Shown piece by piece: positions 1-7,846 of a DNA stretch of 64,000 nt (positions within the stretch are counted from its first letter, which is position 1; every line of letters begins with the position of its first letter). The notes under the pieces are model-generated. The model was not told the DNA's origin and made no database searches. It worked only from the letters and a program-made list of their open reading frames with translations. The translations under genes and the position numbers were made by a program. Source of the DNA: UBA6244 sp965140775 (GTDB lineage: Bacteria; Bacteroidota; Bacteroidia; Bacteroidales; F082); contig OZ223471.1 of assembly GCA_965140775.1 (NCBI GenBank), positions 2,604,001 through 2,668,000 on the forward strand, given 5' to 3'.

Positions 1-2
1 TG

Positions 3-1262
3 GGATGCTCCAAAAATATCGTGGACTCCGAAGTGATGATGAAACAATTGGAACAAAATTATTCGGTAGAACACGACGGCGAAAAACCCACCGACATTGT
101 GATCATCAATACCTGCGGGTTTATCAACGATGCCAAGGAAGAATCGGTGGATACCATATTGAGTGCCCTGGAATTGAAAGCTGTTGGTCAAGTGAAAAAA
201 GTTTTCGTTACCGGATGCCTCTCGCAACGTTACAAAAAGGAGCTCACCGGCGAACTGCCCGAAGTGGATGGATTTTTTGGCACTTCCGATCTGAATGCCA
301 TCCTTAAAACCCTGGATACCGACTACAAACACGAATTATACGGTCAGCGAGCACTTACCACACCAAAACACTATGCCTACCTCAAGATTTCGGAGGGATG
401 CAACCGAAATTGTTCCTTCTGTGCCATACCACTCATTCGGGGCAAGCACCTTTCGGTGAAAATGGAAGACCTCGTAAACGAAGCCAAACACCTGGCAGCC
501 AAGGGTGTAAAAGAACTTCTGTTGATTGCCCAGGACCTTACCTGGTACGGCCTGGATATTTATGGAAAAAGAACCTTGCCCGAACTATTGGAACAACTTT
601 CGCAAGTGGAAGGCATTGAATGGATTCGCATGCACTACACCTACCCTGCCAATTTTCCTGTGGGACTGCTCAAAACCATGCGCGATAACCCCAAGGTATG
701 CGCATACCTCGATATGCCACTACAGCACATCAGCAGTCGCATACTTCGCTCAATGAAACGTGGGCTTGGTGGCCAAAAGACCATTGATTTGTTGGATAGA
801 ATCAAAGAAGAAGTACCGGATATTGCATTGAGAACCACGCTGATAGTAGGTTATCCGGGAGAAACGGAAGAAGAATTTCAGGAATTGATGGAATTTGTAC
901 AGAAATACCGATTCGACAGGTTGGGCGTTTTCACCTATTCACCGGAAGAAGGTACCGCTGCAGATAACCTGGACGACAACGTGCCCGAGGAGGTAAAATT
1001 GGATCGTAAAGAAAGGTTAATGCAGCTACAGCAAGACATTAGCTTGTCGCTGAATCAGGAAAAAGTGGGAAAAACCATGCGTGTCATCATCGACCGGAAA
1101 GAAAACGACTTATATGTTGGTCGAACAGCCTACGACTCCCCTGAGGTGGACAACGAAGTGATCATCGAACCCGGAAAGGTCAAACCAAAAGTCGGCGAAT
1201 TTTACCTGGTCCAAATCAATCGTGCCGACTTCTTTGATTTGTACGGAACAGTTGTTTCCTAA
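3..1262 (+). CDS. rimO: Ribosomal protein S12 methylthiotransferase RimO (5' end cut by window)
   Basis: Radical SAM enzyme that methylthiolates an aspartate of ribosomal protein S12. The reading frame is open from base 3 (GCSKNIVDSE), so only about the first 10-15 residues lie outside the window. The N-terminal MTTase domain shows the cluster cysteines in GCSKN, NTCGFIND and TGCLSQ. The radical SAM motif is CNRNCSFC. The C-terminal TRAM-like domain starts near KVGKTMRVI and ends at the stop. The GCSKN start and the TRAM domain favour RimO over the tRNA enzyme MiaB. The GTG at base 21 is an internal Val codon, not the start. A 444-base spacer follows the gene. Confidence 0.95.
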   Translation, partial: GCSKNIVDSEVMMKQLEQNYSVEHDGEKPTDIVIINTCGFINDAKEESVDTILSALELKAVGQVKKVFVTGCLSQRYKKELTGELPEVDGFFGTSDLNAILKTLDTDYKHELYGQRALTTPKHYAYLKISEGCNRNCSFCAIPLIRGKHLSVKMEDLVNEAKHLAAKGVKELLLIAQDLTWYGLDIYGKRTLPELLEQLSQVEGIEWIRMHYTYPANFPVGLLKTMRDNPKVCAYLDMPLQHISSRILRSMKRGLGGQKTIDLLDRIKEEVPDIALRTTLIVGYPGETEEEFQELMEFVQKYRFDRLGVFTYSPEEGTAADNLDDNVPEEVKLDRKERLMQLQQDISLSLNQEKVGKTMRVIIDRKENDLYVGRTAYDSPEVDNEVIIEPGKVKPKVGEFYLVQINRADFFDLYGTVVS

Positions 1263-1465
1263 TCCCCTTCCGAAATCGTAATCGAGCTACGAAAAAGGAG
1301 TGTATTTTTGGTTAAAAACGTAGAAAGATAATAGGTCACGATTCACCATTTTATTCTAAAAATCTATATTTCAATTTATTATAATTAATGGCACAGCAGT
1401 TGTAGGTAGATAAGTGCTAAAGATTAACTCCATCATTGTAATTGAAAATTTGGTTTTGGTTGAAT

Positions 1466-1493
1466 CAGGTCGGAAGAACTATCTTCCGGCCTG
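1466..1493 (+). terminator. Hairpin, possible terminator
   Basis: An 11-bp inverted repeat with a 6-nt loop (aactat) is followed by TTCATTTT, a weak U-tract. It could end either rimO read-through or a small transcript starting near 1316. It lies 200 nt after rimO. Confidence 0.45.
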
Positions 1494-1628
1494 TTCATTT
1501 TAAAAGACGAATTGATTTTCCCATTGCAAGTGAGTCATTCCATTCCTGTTAAGGCTGTTAGCCTTCCTTTTAACATCATATTTATTGATCGCAGGGAATT
1601 TCTTTCGTCCTATCTAATCCGAATATCC

Positions 1629-1636
1629 TACCTTTG
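1629..1636 (+). promoter_or_regulatory. Bacteroidota -7 element upstream of the MORN-type gene
   Basis: TACCTTTG fits the TAnnTTTG consensus exactly. A TTTC about 22 nt upstream could serve as the -33 element. The predicted transcript starts near 1641, about 65 nt before the ATG at 1707. Confidence 0.55.
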
Positions 1637-1706
1637 TTCGTTCATATCAACAACTACATGTTCATGTCCATGTGGACAGCCCGCATGTAATAAATGAAAA
1701 AAGAAA

Positions 1707-2447
1707 ATGAAAAAAACGATTTTATTTCTGTTCACACTTACTTTGTTTCTAACCGGCAACGCGCAAATTGCCCCTCCTGCCATCTCCGACACCATCGAAA
1801 ATGGATTTCTGGATGTGGAGATTGGAGGAACCCACATCACCGGTAACTATCAGGATTATAAAAAAACCGGTAACTGGATTTCTTACTTCCCCACGGGACA
1901 AATATACACCATTGAAGAGTTTAAAGATGGTCAGATCAACGGCCTTTACGTAAAAATGAACCGTCGCGGATACATTGAAACTCAGGCATTTTACAAAAAT
2001 GATTCGCTGGACGGGCCCTACACTGAGTTCAATTTGGGTGGAAAAACCTCTTTGGTAGAATATTATGCCAATGGCCTCTTACACGGCAAAAAGATTGTGT
2101 ATTATGAACGTGGTGGCATTCAGGAAGAAAGCAATTATGCCAACGGCTTAAAGGATGGTACGGCAACATGGTACGACGAAAATGGAAAGCCTGTGGCTAC
2201 CTACCATTACACCAATGGCGATTTTGACGGATTGCAGGAAACGTTCTACCAAAACGACACCCTCCGAAGCAGCAAGAACTATGTAAATAACAAGGCAGAA
2301 GGTGCGTATCAGGAATTCTATGAAAACGGTCAGTTGAAGATTTCCGGTAATTACGCAAATGGTGTAAAACATGGTGAGTGGTTGTTTTACGATGAGAAAG
2401 GCAAAATAGCAAAAAAAGAAAAGTACAAAAACGGCGAACTGAAATAA
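1707..2447 (+). CDS. Secreted MORN/YwqK-type repeat protein
   Basis: A 246-residue protein. A typical signal peptide (KKTILFLFTLTLFLTG followed by NAQ) is followed by at least seven repeats of about 22-24 residues carrying YxNGxxDGxxxxxYxNG-like cores, for example YANGLLHGKKIVYYERGG and YENGQLKISGNYANG. This pattern is the YwqK/MORN-variant family, often labelled 'toxin-antitoxin system YwqK family antitoxin' although a toxin is rarely shown; none is seen nearby. It probably forms an extended beta-hairpin surface in the periplasm or at the cell surface. The stop overlaps the next start by one base (TAATG), which suggests translational coupling. The specific role is unknown. Confidence 0.85.
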   Translation: MKKTILFLFTLTLFLTGNAQIAPPAISDTIENGFLDVEIGGTHITGNYQDYKKTGNWISYFPTGQIYTIEEFKDGQINGLYVKMNRRGYIETQAFYKNDSLDGPYTEFNLGGKTSLVEYYANGLLHGKKIVYYERGGIQEESNYANGLKDGTATWYDENGKPVATYHYTNGDFDGLQETFYQNDTLRSSKNYVNNKAEGAYQEFYENGQLKISGNYANGVKHGEWLFYDEKGKIAKKEKYKNGELK

Positions 2448-2917
2448 TGAGAAAGATCAAGAACCCTTATGCCGAGATGCCCGGTTATCAATGCTTTGGC
2501 TGTTCACCAAAGAATGAACACGGATTGCAAATGACCTTTTTCGAAGATGGAGAAGAGGTGATTTGCAATTGGAAACCCAGAGGATTTTTGCAAGGATATC
2601 AACATGTTCTTCATGGCGGAATACAGGCCACCCTGATGGACGAGATTGGTTCGTGGTTGGTGCAGGTAAAATTAAAAACTGCCGGCGTTACCTCAACCTT
2701 GTCGGTAAAATATATGCATACTGTATATGTAAATCAGGGTGAGATTACCCTGAAAGCCAGATTATTGGGCATGCGCAGAAATTTGGCCGATATTGAAGTC
2801 AATTTGTTTGATGCCGGCGGAAAACTTTGTGCCAAAGGGGAGTTGGTCTATTTCACTTTTTCGCAGGAAATGGCTAAAAAGAAACTGAATTTTCCGGCGG
2901 AGGAAGCGTTTTATTAG
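2447..2917 (+). CDS. PaaI-type hotdog-fold acyl-CoA thioesterase
   Basis: A 156-residue cytoplasmic protein of the PaaI/HGG thioesterase group. The segment HVLHGGIQATLMDEIGSW carries the family HGG motif and the downstream Asp/Glu expected to act in thioester hydrolysis. The N-terminal CFGCSPKNEHGLQM resembles the Cys-containing leader of the YbgC/PaaI 'CFGCG' subgroup. It probably hydrolyses an acyl- or aryl-CoA; the substrate cannot be read from sequence. It is coupled to the preceding repeat-protein gene through a one-base stop/start overlap. Confidence 0.85.
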   Translation: MRKIKNPYAEMPGYQCFGCSPKNEHGLQMTFFEDGEEVICNWKPRGFLQGYQHVLHGGIQATLMDEIGSWLVQVKLKTAGVTSTLSVKYMHTVYVNQGEITLKARLLGMRRNLADIEVNLFDAGGKLCAKGELVYFTFSQEMAKKKLNFPAEEAFY

Positions 2918-2978
2918 CTGAATGGAAGGATAAAGGTATGTGAATCTGCGGGGTTAGGCTTCAGTCGGTAAATGTTTT

Positions 2979-3091
2979 CTTCAAGCGTGGAAGTTCTTCA
3001 AGCGTGGACGCTTGAAGCAGGTGAAGGTGGACAAGTCAGGAGCGTGGACGCTTGATGCTACCGGGTTTTCTTCAAGCGTGGACGCCTGAAG
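2979..3091. repeat. Cluster of palindromic repeats, same family as the 19.6-20.5 kb array
   Basis: Four copies, full or partial, of a 22-bp palindrome (arms CTTCAAGCGT and ACGCTTGAAG). A perfect copy is at 2996-3017, a near-perfect one at 3070-3091, and partial copies at 2979-2990 and 3041-3056. The same palindrome recurs eight times between 19.6 and 20.5 kb. A further small hairpin (GGCAAG/CTTGCC) follows near 3112. The cluster sits between two convincing genes and codes for nothing itself. Confidence 0.85.
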
Positions 3092-3181
3092 CGGGCGACG
3101 TGGGCAAGCCCGACTTGCCGCCGAAGCTTTCAGTGCCCGACGTAAGACACTTTAAACTTAAAACACTATTAACTATCTACC

Positions 3182-4093
3182 ATGTCAAACCATCATCACG
3201 ACCATCACCATCATGGCACATCAAGTTCAGGCTACGGACTGATTATTTCAATCGTCCTGAATGTATTGATCACGGTTGCTCAGGTGGCGGGTGGAATTTT
3301 GTCGGGCAGTGTAGCCCTAATTTCGGATGCCTTACATAATTTTAGCGATGTTATTGCGCTTATTATCAGCTATATAGCTAACAGACTCTCCAAGCAAAAA
3401 CAAACCCTGTATAAAACCTTTGGCTATAAAAGGGCTGAAATTCTGGCGGCTTTCATTAATGCCGCAACACTGGTTGCCATTGCCGTCTTCCTGATAAAGG
3501 AAGCTGTTGAACGGTTGATAACCCCCGTGGAAGTAGTCTCGAACTTGGTGATTTGGCTGGCGGCATTTAGCATTGTCATGAATGGCCTTAGTGTGTTGTT
3601 GGTAAAAAAAGATGCGCAACACAACATGAATATCCGGTCGGCTTACCTGCACCTTTTTACTGATATGCTGACCTCTGTAGCCGTTTTGGCAGGTGGATTT
3701 ATGATGAAATATTTGGGCTGGTTCTGGGTGGATGGAGTGATTACCATCGGCATCGCGTTGTATCTGATCAAATCAAGTTGGGGACTTCTGGTAGGTTCTG
3801 TGAAAATTTTACTCATGTTTTCTCCTAAAGAATTGCCAATCAAAGAGATCGTAGATGATTTAACCTCCCTCGAAGGAGTTGATTGTATCCATCACATCCA
3901 TGTTTGGCAACTGAATGACGAAAGTATCTTTTTTGAAGCGAGAGCCATTTTTACAGAAGACCTCACCATTTCAGAGGTTGAAAAGAAAATCGCTGAAATG
4001 GAGCAAGTACTGTCACATCATGGCATTGGCCACAGCACCATACAAGCCGGCTTTGGAGACCATTATTCCAGAGAATTGGTTATTCAGGAGTGA
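3182..4093 (+). CDS. Cation diffusion facilitator metal exporter (CzcD-like)
   Basis: A 303-residue inner-membrane protein that exports Zn2+ or a similar divalent cation in exchange for protons. The N-terminus is a His cluster (HHHDHHHHG), typical of CzcD/ZitB. About six membrane helices follow. The two metal-site motifs are visible: DALHNFSD in helix 2 and HLFTDML in helix 5. The C-terminal cytoplasmic dimerisation domain (about residues 210-295) carries IHHIHVWQLND, the histidine-rich segment usual in this family. The ATG at 3182 is the first start before the His cluster. It appears monocistronic. Exact metal specificity is not determined. Confidence 0.93.
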   Translation: MSNHHHDHHHHGTSSSGYGLIISIVLNVLITVAQVAGGILSGSVALISDALHNFSDVIALIISYIANRLSKQKQTLYKTFGYKRAEILAAFINAATLVAIAVFLIKEAVERLITPVEVVSNLVIWLAAFSIVMNGLSVLLVKKDAQHNMNIRSAYLHLFTDMLTSVAVLAGGFMMKYLGWFWVDGVITIGIALYLIKSSWGLLVGSVKILLMFSPKELPIKEIVDDLTSLEGVDCIHHIHVWQLNDESIFFEARAIFTEDLTISEVEKKIAEMEQVLSHHGIGHSTIQAGFGDHYSRELVIQE

Positions 4094-4277
4094 GTATCAG
4101 AAGGGGTGGCGGAGTGAAGAGATGAAGAGGTGAAGGCGTGACTAACCAACCCCGCGTTTACCCTGTCTATCCCGTATTCCTGAAAATCCTGTGCAGACAA
4201 AGTGAATGAGTGAGTCAACAGTTCACGTGAAATCTAAATTTATTCCTGTCAGCGTCTTCCATTTAAAAGATAAATCC

Positions 4278-4285
4278 TACTTTTG
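4278..4285 (+). promoter_or_regulatory. -7 element of pruA
   Basis: TACTTTTG matches TAnnTTTG. The predicted transcription start falls near 4291, at the first bases of the ModE-like dyad. Its TTTG also creates the TTG at 4283 that would give a longer pruA reading frame, so that TTG is unlikely to be the start codon. Confidence 0.65.
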
Positions 4286-4289
4286 CAGG

Positions 4290-4313
4290 CGTTATGTAAA
4301 GTGCTGCATAACG
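4290..4313. promoter_or_regulatory. ModE-like operator upstream of pruA
   Basis: A 24-bp dyad with 7-bp perfect arms, CGTTATG and CATAACG, separated by 10 bp. It starts 4 nt after the -7 element and so covers the expected transcription start, a repressor-type position. Three related 24-bp dyads occur at 13734, 15550 and 18270. The arms and total length agree with the E. coli modA operator from memory. Confidence 0.65.
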
Positions 4314-4342
4314 TTTCAGTAAGTCCAAAAAAGATTAAAAAA

Positions 4343-5971
4343 ATGCAAACGAGTTTACATTATGTACCGCCCGCAAAAAACGAACCTGTATTAACCTACA
4401 AACCAGGTTCTCCCGAAAGAGAAAATATTCTTCAGGCGTTGGAATGTGCCAAATCGTACGAAGCCGATATTCCCATGATTATCAATGGAAAAGAAGTACG
4501 TACTGACAAAAAAATAAGGATTTTCCCTCCACACGACCATAAAAAAACACTGGGTTATTATAGTCGTGGTAACGAAGAACACGTAAAAGAAGCCATTGAC
4601 GCTGCCCTGGCTGCCAGAGAAAGCTGGGCTTCCATGTCGTGGAAACAACGGGCATCCATCTTTTTGAAGGCTGCCGGGATGATTTCCGGTCCGTACCGTG
4701 CACGCATCAATGCGGCTACCATGCTCGGACAGAGTAAATCCGTTCATCAGGCCGAAATCGATTCTGCCTGCGAACTGGCCGACTTTTTAAGGTTCAACGT
4801 TCAGTACATGACCGAAATCTACAACGACCAACCCGATTCGGACGAGAGCATCTGGAACCGAATCGAACAACGTGGTTTGGAAGGGTTTGTATTTGCGCTT
4901 ACCCCGTTCAACTTTACTGCCATTGCCGGCAATCTGCCCTCCGCACCTGCGCTTATGGGCAATACCGTGGTATGGAAACCCTCCAATGCACAAATCTATT
5001 CGGCTGCCATTATCATGGAAATTTTCATGGAAGCCGGTCTTCCCGATGGCGTGATAAATCTGGTGTACGTTTCCGGACCTGTGGCAGGAAAAGTGATTTT
5101 CTCGCATCCTGATTTTGCAGGCATTCACTTTACGGGCTCTACTTCTGTATTTCAGAATATCTGGAAAGAAATTGGTAACAACATCCACAAATACCGCTCT
5201 TATCCACGCATAGTGGGCGAAACCGGTGGTAAGAATTTTGTATTGATGCACGAATCTGCCAATGCAAGTCAGGTAGCTACGGCTCTCACACGAGGAGCTT
5301 TTGAATATCAGGGTCAGAAATGTTCCGCTGCTTCACGTGCTTATATCCCGGATAATTTGTGGGAAAAAGTTTTGGAAGAAATCAAGTGCGACATGGACAC
5401 CATTAAGATGGGTCCCGTGGAAAATTTCTCCAATTTTGTTAATGCCGTGATTGATGAGGCCTCCTTCGATAAACTGGCCGGATTTATTGATCGTGCTAAA
5501 GAAGACAAAGAAGCCAAGATCATTTTTGGTGGTAACTACGACAAATCGGTGGGATATTTCATCGAACCCACCATTATTCTGACTACCGATCCCCATTACA
5601 TCACCATGGAGGAAGAATTGTTTGGTCCCATCCTCACCATCTATGTGTACGACCACAACAAATTTGAAGAAACCGTCGAACTGGTGGATAACACATCCAT
5701 CTACGGTTTGACGGGGTCTGTTTTTTCAAAAGACCGTTTTGTGATCGAATATGTGATGAAAAAACTGGTGCATGCGGCCGGAAACTTTTACATCAACGAC
5801 AAGCCCACAGGGGCAGTAGTCAACATGCAGCCCTTCGGCGGTGCGCGTGGATCAGGAACCAACGACAAAGCCGGTTCAAAAATCAACCTGTTGCGTTGGG
5901 TCAGTCCCAGAACCATCAAAGAGTGTTTTATTCCACCTGTGAGTTATAAGTATCCGTTTATGGAGGATTAA
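4343..5971 (+). CDS. pruA: L-glutamate gamma-semialdehyde (P5C) dehydrogenase
   Basis: A 542-residue NAD+-dependent aldehyde dehydrogenase of the monofunctional ALDH4 type, converting glutamate semialdehyde (from proline or ornithine) to glutamate. The catalytic Cys is residue 327 in YQGQKCSAAS, and the general-base Glu is in VGETGGKNF. NAD-fold motifs TPFNFTAIAGN and FTGST are present. The C-terminal PFGGARGSGTNDKAG matches ALDH4. I chose the ATG at 4343 because the upstream TTG at 4283 lies inside the promoter. The gene is preceded by a ModE-like operator and followed by a strong shared terminator. No proline dehydrogenase gene is adjacent. Confidence 0.95.
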   Translation: MQTSLHYVPPAKNEPVLTYKPGSPERENILQALECAKSYEADIPMIINGKEVRTDKKIRIFPPHDHKKTLGYYSRGNEEHVKEAIDAALAARESWASMSWKQRASIFLKAAGMISGPYRARINAATMLGQSKSVHQAEIDSACELADFLRFNVQYMTEIYNDQPDSDESIWNRIEQRGLEGFVFALTPFNFTAIAGNLPSAPALMGNTVVWKPSNAQIYSAAIIMEIFMEAGLPDGVINLVYVSGPVAGKVIFSHPDFAGIHFTGSTSVFQNIWKEIGNNIHKYRSYPRIVGETGGKNFVLMHESANASQVATALTRGAFEYQGQKCSAASRAYIPDNLWEKVLEEIKCDMDTIKMGPVENFSNFVNAVIDEASFDKLAGFIDRAKEDKEAKIIFGGNYDKSVGYFIEPTIILTTDPHYITMEEELFGPILTIYVYDHNKFEETVELVDNTSIYGLTGSVFSKDRFVIEYVMKKLVHAAGNFYINDKPTGAVVNMQPFGGARGSGTNDKAGSKINLLRWVSPRTIKECFIPPVSYKYPFMED

Positions 5972-5980
5972 AAAATCGTT

Positions 5981-6023
5981 TAAAAAAAAAGTCCGGTCAT
6001 GAAACAATGATCGGACTTTTTTT
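5981..6023. terminator. Bidirectional rho-independent terminator
   Basis: The hairpin has arms AGTCCGGTCAT and ATGATCGGACT around a short loop, with an A-run on the left and a T-run on the right. It therefore terminates both pruA (plus) and the converging MOSC-mogA operon (minus). Confidence 0.85.
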
Positions 6024-6039
6024 ATGATTGGTTTTCAGT

Positions 6040-6975
6040 TTAATGCGCGTCTATTCCATGGAGCATCAACACGAGGTGTTTCAAAACTTTGGTGATTTCG
6101 GTCATGTATTCGTTCACAGCTTTTACACTTCCCGGAAGGGTAAAAATCATGGTTTGACCCATGATACCTGCCACACTTCTGCTAATGAGGGCGTTGGGTT
6201 TTTCCATGCCATACTTCATGCGGATCATGTCCATAATACCCGGTATTTCTTTGGTTAACAATGGTTTAATCACGTCAATGGTAATGTCTCGGGGGCCAAT
6301 TCCGGTACCTCCGGTGGTAAAAACGAAGTCGTATGTTTTGCTTGCATCCGTAACCAAACGATGCAATTTTTCCTCATCGTCCGGAATAATCTCCTGATGA
6401 ATTTCGTACTGAAAGTTACACATATGGAAAAAGGTTTCCAAATGCCCTTTTAATGCAGGACCACTTTTATCCTCATATTCTCCACTGCTCGCACGGTCGC
6501 TGAGGGTGATAATCAGGGTTTTAAAAATTTTGGGATGGTATTCAAGCACCTCTCCTGATTGAAGTTTTCCACCACGAATAACACGAACAAAGATACCTTC
6601 CTTGGGCATGACGCAGTTACCCACCTCGCGGTAAATGGCACAGGAATCGCCATGACATTTTTTACCTATCTGGGTCACTTCCAATTCGATATCTGCATTC
6701 AGGAATCGATCTAAAGGTGCCGTTTTAAAAATTTCCATCCCCTCGGTGGTGATGTTTTCGGCAAACTCGCCAAATTCGATCTGACGTCCTGCCTCGATGG
6801 AAAACTTGTTAAAACTTTCCACTCCCAGCATGCTTACCTGGCGGTGCCACTTGCCGGCATGGGCATCGTTTTGCACACCACGATCGTTGAGTTCTATTTG
6901 AGGAACCGGCTTTTTTACTGTACCCTTTTTTACGGAAATATTGGTACTTAGTACTTTAATGGTTTGTGTCGTCAT
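6040..6975 (-). CDS. mogA: Fused MOSC domain - MogA molybdopterin adenylyltransferase
   Basis: A 311-residue two-domain protein. Residues 1-150 form a MOSC domain (YiiM-like; Cys in KKCHGDSCAIY), the kind of domain that handles sulfur or Moco in cofactor sulfuration. Residues 155-311 are MogA/MoaB, which adenylylates molybdopterin before metal insertion; TTGGTGIGPRDITIDV and the FTLPGSVKAV region are the family signatures. The ATG at 6975 starts just before the MOSC core; an upstream TTG (7017) would add 14 residues without domain content. It is the last gene of the cofactor operon and ends at the shared terminator. The fusion suggests adenylylation and a later maturation step are coupled. 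Confidence 0.9.
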   Translation of the reverse strand: MTTQTIKVLSTNISVKKGTVKKPVPQIELNDRGVQNDAHAGKWHRQVSMLGVESFNKFSIEAGRQIEFGEFAENITTEGMEIFKTAPLDRFLNADIELEVTQIGKKCHGDSCAIYREVGNCVMPKEGIFVRVIRGGKLQSGEVLEYHPKIFKTLIITLSDRASSGEYEDKSGPALKGHLETFFHMCNFQYEIHQEIIPDDEEKLHRLVTDASKTYDFVFTTGGTGIGPRDITIDVIKPLLTKEIPGIMDMIRMKYGMEKPNALISRSVAGIMGQTMIFTLPGSVKAVNEYMTEITKVLKHLVLMLHGIDAH

Positions 6976-7035
6976 TGCAATAGTTCTTTCTGAGATGATG
7001 GGTTGAATGTGTGCCAACCACCATCAGGTTGTATA

Positions 7036-7497
7036 TTAGTAGTTTATGTCTTCTTTGGTTTTTTCTTTCAGATGAATATCACCCAACACCATGTTTTTAT
7101 CCACGGCTTTGCACATGTCGTAAATGGTAAGCAGTGCCACACTCACACCGGTGAGGGCTTCCATTTCCACACCTGTTTGACCGATGCACCGCGACAGTCC
7201 TGTAATGCGCACACCATTTTCTTCGAGGGTTGCTTGTACATCCACTTTGGTAAGTTGCAAGGGATGACACAATGGAATCAATTCACTGGTTTTTTTGGCT
7301 CCCTGAATTCCGGCGATTTCGGCAATGGTCAACACATCACCCTTTTTCATCTGGTTCTCTTGTATCAGGTGGATGGTTTCGGGGCTTAATGCAATGAATC
7401 CTTCGGCAATAGCCGTTCTTTGTTGCAGAGGCTTACTGCCCACGTCTACCATGTTGGCCTTTCCTTCGTTATTTGTATGACTTAGTTTCTTCATCAT
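7036..7497 (-). CDS. moaC: Cyclic pyranopterin monophosphate synthase MoaC
   Basis: A 153-residue cytoplasmic enzyme, usual length for the family. It acts after MoaA, converting the 3',8-cyclic GTP intermediate to cyclic pyranopterin phosphate. Signatures: KKTSELIPLCHPL, the GVEMEALTGVSVALL block, and the YDMCKAVDK segment with the catalytic Asp/Lys pair. Two adjacent Met codons (7497, 7494) can start it. It lies 60 nt upstream of the MOSC-MogA gene on the same strand, but a 349-base spacer separates it from moaA. Confidence 0.96.
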   Translation of the reverse strand: MMKKLSHTNNEGKANMVDVGSKPLQQRTAIAEGFIALSPETIHLIQENQMKKGDVLTIAEIAGIQGAKKTSELIPLCHPLQLTKVDVQATLEENGVRITGLSRCIGQTGVEMEALTGVSVALLTIYDMCKAVDKNMVLGDIHLKEKTKEDINY

Positions 7498-7846
7498 TTC
7501 TTTATTTAAGACTCCCCATGTTGATGTCCTACGGACAAAACATTGTGTTTATTCAATTGGCTATTGATGTTAAAGCCCTACGGGCTATATCACTCTATTT
7601 GGCCTACCGGCTTTCTACTTCCTCCCCCCTCCGTAAGCTTTCGGGGTCCAACTCCCTACTTCCTACTCCTTACTCCTTACTCCTTACTTTCTATCCCCCT
7701 CACCCGGGAATAAATTCCGGGGCTAATTGTCTTTCGTGCCTCCGGTACTTTTCGGTTTTAATACAATGGTTATCAATACACTAATCTATATTCTCTACTC
7801 TTTACTCCCAACTTCCGTCTTCCAACTTCCGTCTTCCAACCCCCTC
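7498..7846. other. Gene-free pyrimidine-rich spacer inside the cofactor operon
   Basis: No credible gene on either strand. The plus strand is dominated by short C/T-rich direct repeats (variants of CTTACTCC and CTTCC) between about 7612 and 7700, and by CCTACGG units near 7524 and 7577. I see no promoter matching TAnnTTTG for moaC within it. It interrupts the moaA-moaC pair and looks like an inserted or expanded low-complexity sequence. Confidence 0.6.

Larger units (their letters stand above)
1263..1706. other. Gene-free spacer with possible small RNA unit and leader
   Basis: I see no convincing protein gene here. A TAnnTTTG match (TATTTTTG) lies at 1303-1310. A GC-rich hairpin (arms CAGGTCGGAAG and CTTCCGGCCTG, one G-U pair) at 1466-1493 is followed by TTCATTTT. 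Together they could bound a small RNA of about 170 nt. A second promoter at 1629-1636 serves the next gene. Just downstream, 1658-1690 can encode a 10-residue peptide, and another frame of the same bases is cysteine-rich (CSCPCGQPAC). Confidence 0.5.

Noticed and set aside
1512..1697. 61-residue frame upstream of the MORN-type gene
   Set aside because: It spans the promoter at 1629-1636 and has no homology features. Only its Cys-rich end is noted as a possible leader.
4283..4342. Extended pruA start at a TTG
   Set aside because: The TTG is inside the -7 promoter element; the ATG at 4343 fits ALDH4 length.
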